Part shown: positions 1 to 5,643 of the stretch, in pieces
Numbering within the stretch: the first letter of the stretch is position 1
Layout: each line of letters begins with the position of its first letter
Assembly: GCA_003447545.1 (NCBI GenBank)
Contig: DLYX01000524.1
Coordinates: forward strand, 1 to 5,643
Reading direction: 5' to 3'
From: Deltaproteobacteria bacterium
GTDB lineage: Bacteria; Desulfobacterota; Binatia; UBA12015
Length of the DNA: 5,643 nt
Made by a program: the position numbers and the translations under genes
Notes under the pieces: generated by a model
Told to the model about the DNA's origin: nothing
Seen by the model: the letters and a program-made list of their open reading frames with translations, nothing else
Database searches by the model: none

Positions 1-26
1 AGCGAGGGGCAGAGTAACTGCAGAGG

Positions 27-1028
27 GTGGACAATACGGAACGAGTGACCAAAGCTTGCGCGTGTGCCAACGTGGCGCTCGTGAAGTACTGGGGCAAGCG
101 CGACCCCGAAGCGAATTTGCCGGCAGTCGGGAGCATTTCCCTGACGCTCGAAGGGCTCGAGGCCGAGGCGACCATTTCGATGCGTCCCGCCGATCGCTTT
201 ACGAGCCGCGGCAAGACGGTCCCTGGAAGGGCATACGACCAAATGGTCAGTTTTCTGGACTGGGTCGCCAGAACGTACGATAGCGAGACCCCGCTGGCAG
301 TAAATATAGAGACGAATTTTCCGGTCGCGGCCGGTCTGGCGTCCTCCGCAGCCATCTACTGCGCAACAGCCACTGCCGCGCTTTCGTTCCTCGAGGTATC
401 TGCATCCCGTCGCGAACTCTCGGCGATCGCTCGACGGGGATCCGGCTCCGCCTCTCGTTCGGTTTTCGGAGGCCTCGTCGAATGGCACCGTGGCACCGAC
501 CCTGGCGGCGACGACTCCTTCGCGGATCCTCTCCTGCCAGCCGAAGACTGGGCGCTCGGAATGGTCGTTGCGATCCTGGACGAAGGCCAAAAGAAAACAT
601 CCTCTCGCGATGCGATGCAGCACGTCGCCGAAACCTCACCTCTCTACTCTGGATGGCTGGCCGCACAGGAAGATGACCTCGAATCGATGCGTCACGCGAT
701 TCATGCCCGGGATTTTCCGACCGTCGGCAGAATCACCGAGGAAAGCACGCTGCGCATGCACGCAGTCACCATGGCCGCTCGACCGGCCGTCCTTTATTGG
801 CAACCGGCAACCTTGCACGTCATGGAAGCGGTACGCGAACTGCGCGCGACGGGCCTCGACGCCTACTTCACAATGGACGCAGGGCCTCAAGTCAAAGTTC
901 TCTGTCAACAACAAGATATGGGGGCCGTGGCAGCGAAGCTCGAATCGGTCCCCGCCGTCCTGCGGGTTTTACAAGCTCGCGCCGGCAGTGGTGTTCGTGT
1001 TCTTGAGGGCAAGGCCCCTTGGAAATAA
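27..1028 (+). CDS. mvaD: Diphosphomevalonate decarboxylase (mevalonate-5-diphosphate decarboxylase)
   Basis: This cytosolic GHMP-superfamily enzyme converts 5-diphosphomevalonate, with ATP, to isopentenyl diphosphate, CO2 and ADP. The 333-aa product matches the usual length of bacterial homologues. Residues 15-25 (NVALVKYWGKR) are the family's N-terminal signature, with K20 equivalent to yeast K18 and N30 equivalent to yeast N28. The ATP-binding GHMP motif NFPVAAGLASSAA spans 97-109. The RRGSGSASRS block at 136-145 carries R144 (yeast R158). MDAGP at 283-287 supplies the catalytic aspartate D284 (yeast D302). Because Lys, Arg and Asp are all kept, this is a true decarboxylase and not an archaeal mevalonate-3-kinase relative. 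The start is uncertain. GTG 27 follows an in-frame TAA at 15-17, but GTG 45 also leaves a normal N-terminus (nine residues up to the signature Asn); neither has a well-spaced ribosome site. The 3' end overlaps pmk by 10 nt. Function is near certain; only the start is in doubt. Confidence 0.95.
   Translation: MDNTERVTKACACANVALVKYWGKRDPEANLPAVGSISLTLEGLEAEATISMRPADRFTSRGKTVPGRAYDQMVSFLDWVARTYDSETPLAVNIETNFPVAAGLASSAAIYCATATAALSFLEVSASRRELSAIARRGSGSASRSVFGGLVEWHRGTDPGGDDSFADPLLPAEDWALGMVVAILDEGQKKTSSRDAMQHVAETSPLYSGWLAAQEDDLESMRHAIHARDFPTVGRITEESTLRMHAVTMAARPAVLYWQPATLHVMEAVRELRATGLDAYFTMDAGPQVKVLCQQQDMGAVAAKLESVPAVLRVLQARAGSGVRVLEGKAPWK
1005..1009 (+). promoter_or_regulatory. Ribosome binding site for pmk TTG start
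   Basis: GAGGG lies 9 nt before the TTG at 1019, inside the 3' end of mvaD. An in-frame TGA at 1004-1006 closes the pmk frame just upstream, and the conserved GHMP motif begins only a few codons downstream. TTG 1019 is therefore the only workable start, and this site supports it. Confidence 0.7.
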
Positions 1029-2110
1029 GCGCCAGCGCTCCCGGAAAGCTATTCCTGCTCGGCGAGTACGCCGTGACGGCCGGTGAGCCCGCCGTTCTTT
1101 GCGCAACGGACAGGCGGTTGGAATGCCAGATTTCCGCGCGCTCCGGGTCCGGTCAGATCCGGATCATCCGCAAAGGTGGGGAATCCTACCTTTGTCCTCC
1201 GAATTTGGAAGAAGTGAACAGAGCCCCCGAGAGCATGCGCTTCGCCGTGGCCGCAGTGCAGGTCGGGTGTCGCGCAGCAGGGATCGCAGATCTGGACCTC
1301 GAAATTGCCCCCGCCGAAACCCTGGACCGAGGCACCCCAAAAGTCGGCCTTGGAGGCAGCGCCGCGATCACGGCGGCGATTCTCGCCGGAGTCGCCGAAC
1401 TCCCGGGCGCGGCATCGATTCGAGACCAAACTCGCCGCATCACGCTCGGAGTTCAGGCACACCGACTGGCACAGCAGGGAGGCTCCGGTGCCGACGTCGC
1501 GGCCATCACCACAGGCGGGTTGGCCTGGGTGGAAGGCATTGGCGACGCACCACCGCCCCGCAATATCAGCGAAGCGGCGCGTACGAATCTGCCTGATCTT
1601 TCGGTCGCCCCACTCGAGCTCCCGGCGGGTTTGGACCTCCGGGCCCTGGCGACCGGACGACCCGCGCGCAGCGGCCCACGCGCAGCACATTTTCGCCACG
1701 CACTTGCAGGACACGGCCCCCTGAGCGAGGCGGGCGCGCAAGCCCTGCGCGCCTGGAACACGTGCATGACCGAGGCCACCCAGGATTTCCGGAAGGCTTG
1801 CTTGAACAACAACGCGGATCTCGCACTTCGAGCACTCGCAGACGGTGGGGAACTCTTCGCACGCCTTCCGGTGATTTCCGGCATACCGGTCTGGAGCCCG
1901 GAACTGCGTCGATTGCAAGCGCGTAGTCGCGCAGAGAGCGCATTGTCCATCAAGCCCTCGGGAGCGGGCGGCGGTGATTGCGCCGTTGCGCTCATCCGTG
2001 CACCGGAGCCGCCGTTCTGGCAAAAGGACACGGTGATTAATTCCCTTGGAACCGTTGCTCTGAAAACCACCGGAAACGGTGCTGTAGCGCAACAGGAGAG
2101 CACACGATGA
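1019..2110 (+). CDS. Phosphomevalonate kinase (GHMP/ERG8 type)
   Basis: The enzyme phosphorylates 5-phosphomevalonate to 5-diphosphomevalonate with ATP, feeding the adjacent decarboxylase. The 363-aa product shows all three GHMP motifs. Motif 1 is SAPGKLFLLGEYAV at 6-19, and the GEYAV form is typical of phosphomevalonate kinase, whereas mevalonate kinase has GEHAVV. Motif 2 is KVGLGGSAA at 108-116. The block HRLAQQGGSGADVAA at 148-162 matches the family's 'HxxAQ..GSGxDVAA' substrate and catalytic region. Motif 3 is KPSGAGGGDC at 312-321, diagnostic for this family. The start is TTG, forced by an upstream in-frame stop, with GAGGG 9 nt before it. The gene overlaps mvaD by 10 nt and its TGA overlaps the fni ATG (ATGA), pointing to translational coupling. 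One oddity is Gly113 where most GHMP kinases have the first Ser of 'GLGSSAA'; Ser114 is retained. Common symbols are pmk or mvaK2; I leave the symbol blank because usage varies. Confidence 0.92.
   Translation: MEISASAPGKLFLLGEYAVTAGEPAVLCATDRRLECQISARSGSGQIRIIRKGGESYLCPPNLEEVNRAPESMRFAVAAVQVGCRAAGIADLDLEIAPAETLDRGTPKVGLGGSAAITAAILAGVAELPGAASIRDQTRRITLGVQAHRLAQQGGSGADVAAITTGGLAWVEGIGDAPPPRNISEAARTNLPDLSVAPLELPAGLDLRALATGRPARSGPRAAHFRHALAGHGPLSEAGAQALRAWNTCMTEATQDFRKACLNNNADLALRALADGGELFARLPVISGIPVWSPELRRLQARSRAESALSIKPSGAGGGDCAVALIRAPEPPFWQKDTVINSLGTVALKTTGNGAVAQQESTR
2094..2098 (+). promoter_or_regulatory. Ribosome binding site for fni
   Basis: AGGAG lies 8 nt before the fni ATG at 2107, within the last codons of pmk. 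It is the clearest Shine-Dalgarno in the window. Together with the ATGA overlap it fixes the fni start. Confidence 0.8.
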
Positions 2111-3198
2111 GCGGCCGAAAAAAATCCACCGCGGAAGACCTTCTGGCCGAACGCAAGCAGGACCATCTGGACCTATGCCTGCGCGAAGATGTCGGCACCG
2201 AGCACAAAACCACCCTTTTGGAAGAGGTCGAACTCATCCACGAAGCCTTGCCGGATGTCTCCTATGATCAACTCGACACCACCAGAAAGTGGTTGGGCAA
2301 GACGTTGGCGGTGCCTCTGATCATTACAGGAATGACGGGGGGCACACGTCAGGCCTTCGCGGTGAATCGCGATATGGCGAAAGTCGCAGAAGCCTGCGGA
2401 ATCGCATTCGGAGTGGGAAGCCAACGAGCAATGCAAAGCCGTCCCGACTCGGCCTGGACCTACGAGGTCCGCAAATACGCACCGACGACCATCGTCCTTG
2501 CGAATATCGGGCTTGGGCAGGCCTGCACCATGAAACTTCCGGAATATACTCCGCTGATCGATTCTCTTGAGGCAGACGGCCTCTGCCTCCATCTCAATGT
2601 AGGTCAGGAAATGATCCAAACCGAGGGCGATCGAGATTTCCGTGGAGGCCTGCAAGCTTTCCGTCGCTTGAAGAGAGGCCTTCAAGTTCCCGTGATCGCC
2701 AAGGAAACGGGCTGCGGAATCTCCCGTGCCACCGCCGTTCGGCTCAAGGAGGCCGGGATCCGCAACCTCGACCTTTCCGGGGCAGGAGGAACCTCCTGGA
2801 TCCGGATCGAGGCCCTGCGCGAAACTCCTGGTCAGGGCCCCGGCGAAGTGTACCGCGAGTGGGGCATCCCGACGGCCGGCAGTCTTGTGCAGGTGCAGGG
2901 TCTGGGCCTGACCACGATCGCCAGCGGTGGAATTCGTACCGGCCTCGATATCGCTCGCGCCATCGCGCTCGGAGCGAACATCGCCGGCGTCGCTCTCCCG
3001 GTGTATCAAGCCTACCGAGCGGGTGGGGTCCCGGGCGCGATGGAATTTGTCGAACAGTTGGTACACGAACTCAAGATCGCGATGCTCTTGACGGGTAGCA
3101 AGAACCTGCGAGAGCTGGGCAAGACCGACCACATCCGGGGGCCCAAGCTTCGGCAGTGGGAGACCGCCCCCTCCAAGCGGGGGAAAGGCGCTCGATGA
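2107..3198 (+). CDS. fni: Type 2 isopentenyl-diphosphate delta-isomerase
   Basis: This FMN- and Mg2+-dependent enzyme interconverts IPP and DMAPP, supplying the allylic primer for prenyl chains. The 363-aa TIM-barrel protein carries the type 2 signatures throughout. They are RKxxH at 16-20, the FMN-contacting ITGMTGG at 73-79, GVGSQRAM at 102-109, ANIG at 132-135, and HLNVGQEMIQTEGDRDF at 162-178. In that last block H162, N164, Q167 and E168 have the spacing of the conserved His-x-Asn-x-x-Gln-Glu; Gln is the proposed acid/base and Glu the Mg2+ ligand. Further blocks are AKETGCGIS at 198-206 with the conserved Lys199, GAGGTSW at 225-231, and the FMN-phosphate loop ASGGIRTG at 272-279. It is unrelated to the Nudix-type IDI-1. 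The ATG has a strong AGGAG site and overlaps the pmk stop (ATGA). The gene's own stop overlaps the mvaA ATG in the same way. Nothing is missing or truncated. The gene is also called idi2. Confidence 0.97.
   Translation: MSGRKKSTAEDLLAERKQDHLDLCLREDVGTEHKTTLLEEVELIHEALPDVSYDQLDTTRKWLGKTLAVPLIITGMTGGTRQAFAVNRDMAKVAEACGIAFGVGSQRAMQSRPDSAWTYEVRKYAPTTIVLANIGLGQACTMKLPEYTPLIDSLEADGLCLHLNVGQEMIQTEGDRDFRGGLQAFRRLKRGLQVPVIAKETGCGISRATAVRLKEAGIRNLDLSGAGGTSWIRIEALRETPGQGPGEVYREWGIPTAGSLVQVQGLGLTTIASGGIRTGLDIARAIALGANIAGVALPVYQAYRAGGVPGAMEFVEQLVHELKIAMLLTGSKNLRELGKTDHIRGPKLRQWETAPSKRGKGAR
3179..3188 (+). promoter_or_regulatory. Ribosome binding site for mvaA
   Basis: A purine run, GGGGGAAAGG, ends 6 nt before ATG 3195. 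It favours ATG 3195 over the in-frame GTG at 3156, which lies well inside fni. Confidence 0.65.
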
Positions 3199-4484
3199 AA
3201 CACAAACAAGAGTCTAGAATCTCGGGCTTTCACAGGCTTTCCATTGCCGACCGCCAGGAGGAATTGGCCAGACGTTGGGATTTGAACCCGGAAGAAATGG
3301 CGGATCTGCGCAATGAAGCGCCGCTCGCCCTGTCGCGCGCGGCACAACTGACCGAAAACACCGTGGGCATTTATGCACTCCCAATGGGGGTCGCACTGAA
3401 TTTTCGAGTGGATGGCGAGGACCGTTTGGTCCCGATGGTTACCGAAGAGCCCTCCGTCATCGCTGCAGCCTCGAACGCGGCCCGTCTGGCACTTGATGGA
3501 GGTGGCTTTCGAGCCGAGAGCGACCCATCCTCCATGATCGCCCAAATCCAACTGGTCGATGTCCCCGACCCAGAACAAGCCAAGGCTTCGATCGAAGCCG
3601 CCAGTGGCACTTTGATGGCGCGGATCGACGCGCTGGCGCCGGGCATGGCGCGACGCGGTGGGGGCGCGCGGAGCATCGACGTCCGGATTCTGCCCGCGCC
3701 CATGGAGCATACCTTTGTCGTGGTCCATCTCCATATCGATGTTGGCGACGCGATGGGCGCAAATGCAATCAATACCATCGCCGAGGAATTGGCACCGGAA
3801 ATCGCGGCGCTTTCAGGTGGCAGGGCCCACCTCCGCATCCTCTCCAACTTGCCGGACCGGCGAGTCTCGCGAGCCGAGGCCCTCTATACGTTTGCAGCTC
3901 TGGAGATGCCGGATCGCTCCGGTGCCGAAGTCGCCCGCGCTATCGAACTGGCGAGCCTCTTTGCCGAGGCCGACCCCTATCGCGCAGCCACCCATAATAA
4001 AGGCATCATGAATGGCATTGATGCGGTCGCCATTGCCACCGGGAACGACTGGCGCGCCCTGGAAGCCAGCGCCCATGCCTTCGCGGCACAGAAAGGCAGC
4101 TATACAGCGCTGTCTACATGGCGGGTAACGGAGCAGGGACTCCGCGGCCGAATCGAAATTCCGATCGCCGTAGGCGTGGTCGGCGCGACGGTCGACGGCA
4201 ATCCACGAGCGCGCCTCGCACTGAAACTTCTTGGCTGCGAGAAGGCCACCGAACTCGCTTCCGTGATGGCCGCGGTCGGCCTCGCACAGAACTTCGGGGC
4301 TCTTCGCGCCCTGGCGACCGAAGGCATCCAGAAAGGTCATATGGCGCGGCACGCGCGAGCAGTCGCATCTGGGGCCGGGGTGCCCGACGATCGCGTCGAG
4401 GAGATCGCCGAGCTCCTGATCCAAAAGGGCGAGATCAAAATTGAGGCTGCGCGACGCTTGCTTGCCGAGGATGCGAAGGCCTGA
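3195..4484 (+). CDS. mvaA: Class II hydroxymethylglutaryl-CoA reductase
   Basis: This soluble enzyme catalyses the two-step NAD(P)H reduction of HMG-CoA to mevalonate, the committed step of the pathway. From ATG 3195 the product is 429 aa, essentially the length of the Pseudomonas mevalonii class II enzyme (428 aa). It lacks the membrane domain of class I reductases. Catalytic residues are visible: E85 in TEEPSVIAAA (83-92), K269 in THNKGIMNGID (266-276), D285 in ATGND (281-285) and H382 in KGHMARHAR (380-388). The dinucleotide-binding DAMGAN is at 185-190, and ENTVG at 54-58 matches the class II N-terminal signature. In P. mevalonii the enzyme degrades mevalonate; here the companion kinases, decarboxylase and isomerase argue for biosynthesis. 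The start overlaps the fni stop as ATGA with a purine-rich site 6 nt upstream. A GTG at 3156 would add 13 residues encoded within fni and is unlikely. The stop is 19 nt before the preferred mvk start. Confidence 0.96.
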   Translation: MKHKQESRISGFHRLSIADRQEELARRWDLNPEEMADLRNEAPLALSRAAQLTENTVGIYALPMGVALNFRVDGEDRLVPMVTEEPSVIAAASNAARLALDGGGFRAESDPSSMIAQIQLVDVPDPEQAKASIEAASGTLMARIDALAPGMARRGGGARSIDVRILPAPMEHTFVVVHLHIDVGDAMGANAINTIAEELAPEIAALSGGRAHLRILSNLPDRRVSRAEALYTFAALEMPDRSGAEVARAIELASLFAEADPYRAATHNKGIMNGIDAVAIATGNDWRALEASAHAFAAQKGSYTALSTWRVTEQGLRGRIEIPIAVGVVGATVDGNPRARLALKLLGCEKATELASVMAAVGLAQNFGALRALATEGIQKGHMARHARAVASGAGVPDDRVEEIAELLIQKGEIKIEAARRLLAEDAKA

Positions 4485-4503
4485 CGGCCCCCGTTCGACC
4501 CGG

Positions 4504-5427
4504 ATGTCACAATTCAGAGCGGAGAGAGCAACGGGGTGGGCTTCGGGCAAAGTCATCCTCCTGGGCGAGCATGCAGTCGTCCACGGCAGCCCCGCAATCG
4601 CGGCAGGGCTGGAGCAGGGCGTCGAAATCTCCTTGCAGCCGGCAAGGGAACAGGCACGCGATGTGCCCACGGGTGCTGATCCGCGTCTGGCGGAGGCATT
4701 CCGACAAGCCGCCTCTCTTACCGGAATCCCCGATAGCATCGGTCTTTCCTTGTCGATCCGGAGCGAGTTACCCGAGGCGGTCGGCTTCGGCAGCTCCGCA
4801 GCGCTCGCGGTCGGTCTCGTGCGAGCCTGTCTGGCCGGGCAAGAGGAGATCTGGTCGAATGCAGAGGTGGCCGTGGCCGCCAATAGCATCGAGAAAATCT
4901 TTCACGGCCGGCCCTCGGGGATTGACGCGACAACAGCGGCGATGGGAGGCGTGCTGCGCTTCCAGATCGGTCCGCCGCTCGCCTACGAGAACGTGCCCCT
5001 GGGCGCTGAACTGGTTTTACTGCTCGTGGAGACCGGCACCCGGCACACAACCTCATCGACAGTCGGTGCGCTGGGGGACCGGGCACGCGCGCAGCCCGCA
5101 ATCTATCAGCCAGTCTTCGATGCCATCACCGCGCTAGTTGGCGAGGCTGATCAAGCGCTCCGTGCCGGGAACCTCGCTTTCCTCGGCGATGCCATGACCA
5201 TGAATCACGGATTGCTCCGCGCGCTCGGGGTTTCGACGAGCGAACTGGACGACGCGGTCGAAGTCGCTCTCGAGGGAGGCGCGCTCGGCGCCAAACTGAC
5301 AGGTGCCGGCGGTGGCGGCGCGATCCTCGCGCTCTGCGGCGAAAACGCCGCAGAGATCCAGCAAATTCTGCAGCAAGCCGGCTACAGGACCAGCCTGTCT
5401 CGATTTGCAGCAAGCCCCGGTGCATGA
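4504..5427 (+). CDS. mvk: Mevalonate kinase
   Basis: The enzyme phosphorylates mevalonate at C5 with ATP, linking HMG-CoA reductase to phosphomevalonate kinase. From ATG 4504 the product is 307 aa, a normal size for prokaryotic mevalonate kinases. GHMP motif 1 is SGKVILLGEHAVVHG at 14-28 with K16 (rat K13); the GEHAVVHG form is diagnostic. Motif 2 is PEAVGFGSSAA at 90-100. The block EKIFHGRPSGID at 130-141 supplies the Mg2+ ligand E130 and catalytic base D141, with the same 11-residue spacing as rat E193/D204. Motif 3 is KLTGAGGGGA at 264-273. The start is the weakest call: ATG 4504 gives a short leader and sits 19 nt after mvaA but has no clear ribosome site. ATG 4471 (overlapping mvaA, with GAGG directly abutting it) and TTG 4441 are in frame upstream. 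The weak signal suggests coupling to mvaA translation. Eukaryotic homologues are feedback-inhibited by prenyl diphosphates; whether this one is cannot be read from the sequence. Confidence 0.94.
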   Translation: MSQFRAERATGWASGKVILLGEHAVVHGSPAIAAGLEQGVEISLQPAREQARDVPTGADPRLAEAFRQAASLTGIPDSIGLSLSIRSELPEAVGFGSSAALAVGLVRACLAGQEEIWSNAEVAVAANSIEKIFHGRPSGIDATTAAMGGVLRFQIGPPLAYENVPLGAELVLLLVETGTRHTTSSTVGALGDRARAQPAIYQPVFDAITALVGEADQALRAGNLAFLGDAMTMNHGLLRALGVSTSELDDAVEVALEGGALGAKLTGAGGGGAILALCGENAAEIQQILQQAGYRTSLSRFAASPGA

Positions 5428-5440
5428 TTCGAATCAATCC

Positions 5441-5643
5441 ATGGGCAAATCATCGAGAAAGTCAGGACAGAAGAAACGATCGGCAAAGCCTGAGGCCACC
5501 GAGCCCGAGGCCTCGAATCCGGACGCCGATCGATTCGTCCTTCCGATCGTGGTTGCCGTGAGTGCGCTGGTTCTGGTCACCGCCGCGCTCACCGATCAAT
5601 GGCGTGGGGCGGTGATCACCGAGATCCAAGTCCTTGTCGTCGG
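5441..5643 (+). CDS. Unidentified membrane protein, N-terminal part only (runs off the window)
   Basis: An open frame of 67 codons begins at ATG 5441 and is still open at the window edge. I do not recognise it. Residues 2-16 are strongly basic (many Lys and Arg), and 17-30 are rich in Pro, Glu, Asp and Ala and look disordered. A single hydrophobic helix follows at about 32-50 (FVLPIVVAVSALVLVTAAL), then TDQWRGAVITEIQ and another hydrophobic run. The basic head before the helix predicts a cytoplasmic N-terminus with an anchored helix rather than a cleaved signal peptide. It starts 13 nt after the mvk stop on the same strand, with no terminator between, so it may share the transcript. An in-frame GTG at 5420, which would overlap mvk by 8 nt, is an alternative start; neither start has a clear ribosome site. 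Basic, low-complexity N-termini also arise in spurious frames, so certainty is moderate. Confidence 0.6.
   Translation, partial: MGKSSRKSGQKKRSAKPEATEPEASNPDADRFVLPIVVAVSALVLVTAALTDQWRGAVITEIQVLVV

Noticed and set aside
27..1028. mvaD considered as a mevalonate-3-kinase or phosphomevalonate decarboxylase of archaeal type
   Set aside because: The catalytic Asp (D284), Lys (K20) and Arg (R144) are all present, and a separate phosphomevalonate kinase is encoded next door, so the classical diphosphomevalonate reaction fits best.
490..1086. Plus-strand frame of about 198 codons overlapping the mvaD/pmk junction
   Set aside because: It is a different frame of mvaD, with a low-complexity Arg/Ser/Pro translation. 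The real coding frames on both sides are fixed by conserved motifs.
1049..2092. Long minus-strand open frame (about 347 codons) opposite pmk
   Set aside because: It lies wholly antisense to a gene with clear GHMP motifs. Its translation is rich in Arg, Cys and Gly with no recognisable domain, as expected for a GC-rich codon shadow.
2173..3132. Minus-strand open frame (about 319 codons) opposite fni
   Set aside because: It is fully antisense to a strongly conserved isomerase. I see no motif, no ribosome site, and a composition typical of a shadow frame.
3156..3194. GTG-initiated 13-residue extension of mvaA
   Set aside because: It would lie inside fni. ATG 3195 has a purine-rich site, an ATGA overlap, and gives the expected class II length.
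3813..4889. Minus-strand open frame (about 358 codons) spanning the mvaA/mvk junction
   Set aside because: It is antisense to two genes with intact catalytic motifs and encodes nothing recognisable.
5426..5435. Perfect 10-nt palindrome GATTCGAATC at the mvk stop, considered as a terminator or operator
   Set aside because: It is too short, has no loop or following T-run for a terminator, and is a single copy with no known operator resemblance; likely chance.

Overview
The window is one tightly packed, plus-strand operon for the mevalonate (MVA) route to isoprenoids. It holds five complete genes and the start of a sixth. In order they are: diphosphomevalonate decarboxylase (mvaD), phosphomevalonate kinase (GHMP/ERG8 type), type 2 isopentenyl-diphosphate isomerase (fni/idi2), class II HMG-CoA reductase (mvaA), mevalonate kinase (mvk), and a truncated reading frame for a small-headed membrane protein that I cannot name. 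Together the five genes cover every step from HMG-CoA to DMAPP: mvaA (HMG-CoA to mevalonate), mvk (to 5-phosphomevalonate), pmk (to 5-diphosphomevalonate), mvaD (to IPP) and fni (IPP to DMAPP). HMG-CoA synthase and acetoacetyl-CoA thiolase are not in the window.

The organism is a bacterium. The genes are compact, intron-free and co-oriented, with Shine-Dalgarno-like sites, 4-nt ATGA stop/start overlaps at pmk/fni and fni/mvaA, and a 10-nt mvaD/pmk overlap with a TTG start. Base composition is GC-rich (about 60% by eye). The MVA pathway is the minority route in bacteria. A class II reductase, a type 2 isomerase and an mvaD of the 'NLPAVGS' kind, in a GC-rich genome, fit a deltaproteobacterial/Myxococcota-like or related lineage better than the low-GC Firmicutes or Borrelia. 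That placement is an inference and is weak.

Layout: 1-26 is the tail or leader of something upstream; 27-1028 mvaD; 1019-2110 pmk; 2107-3198 fni; 3195-4484 mvaA; 4504-5427 mvk; 5441 to the window edge is a partial membrane protein. No gap exceeds 20 nt. I found no RNA gene, mobile element, CRISPR array, promoter or convincing terminator. The operon probably begins upstream of the window and may continue past its right edge.

The five enzymes are well-known families and keep the catalytic residues I could check, so this is a functional biosynthetic operon and not a novel system. The points worth a second look are small: start-site choices, a few motif substitutions, and the unidentified downstream gene.
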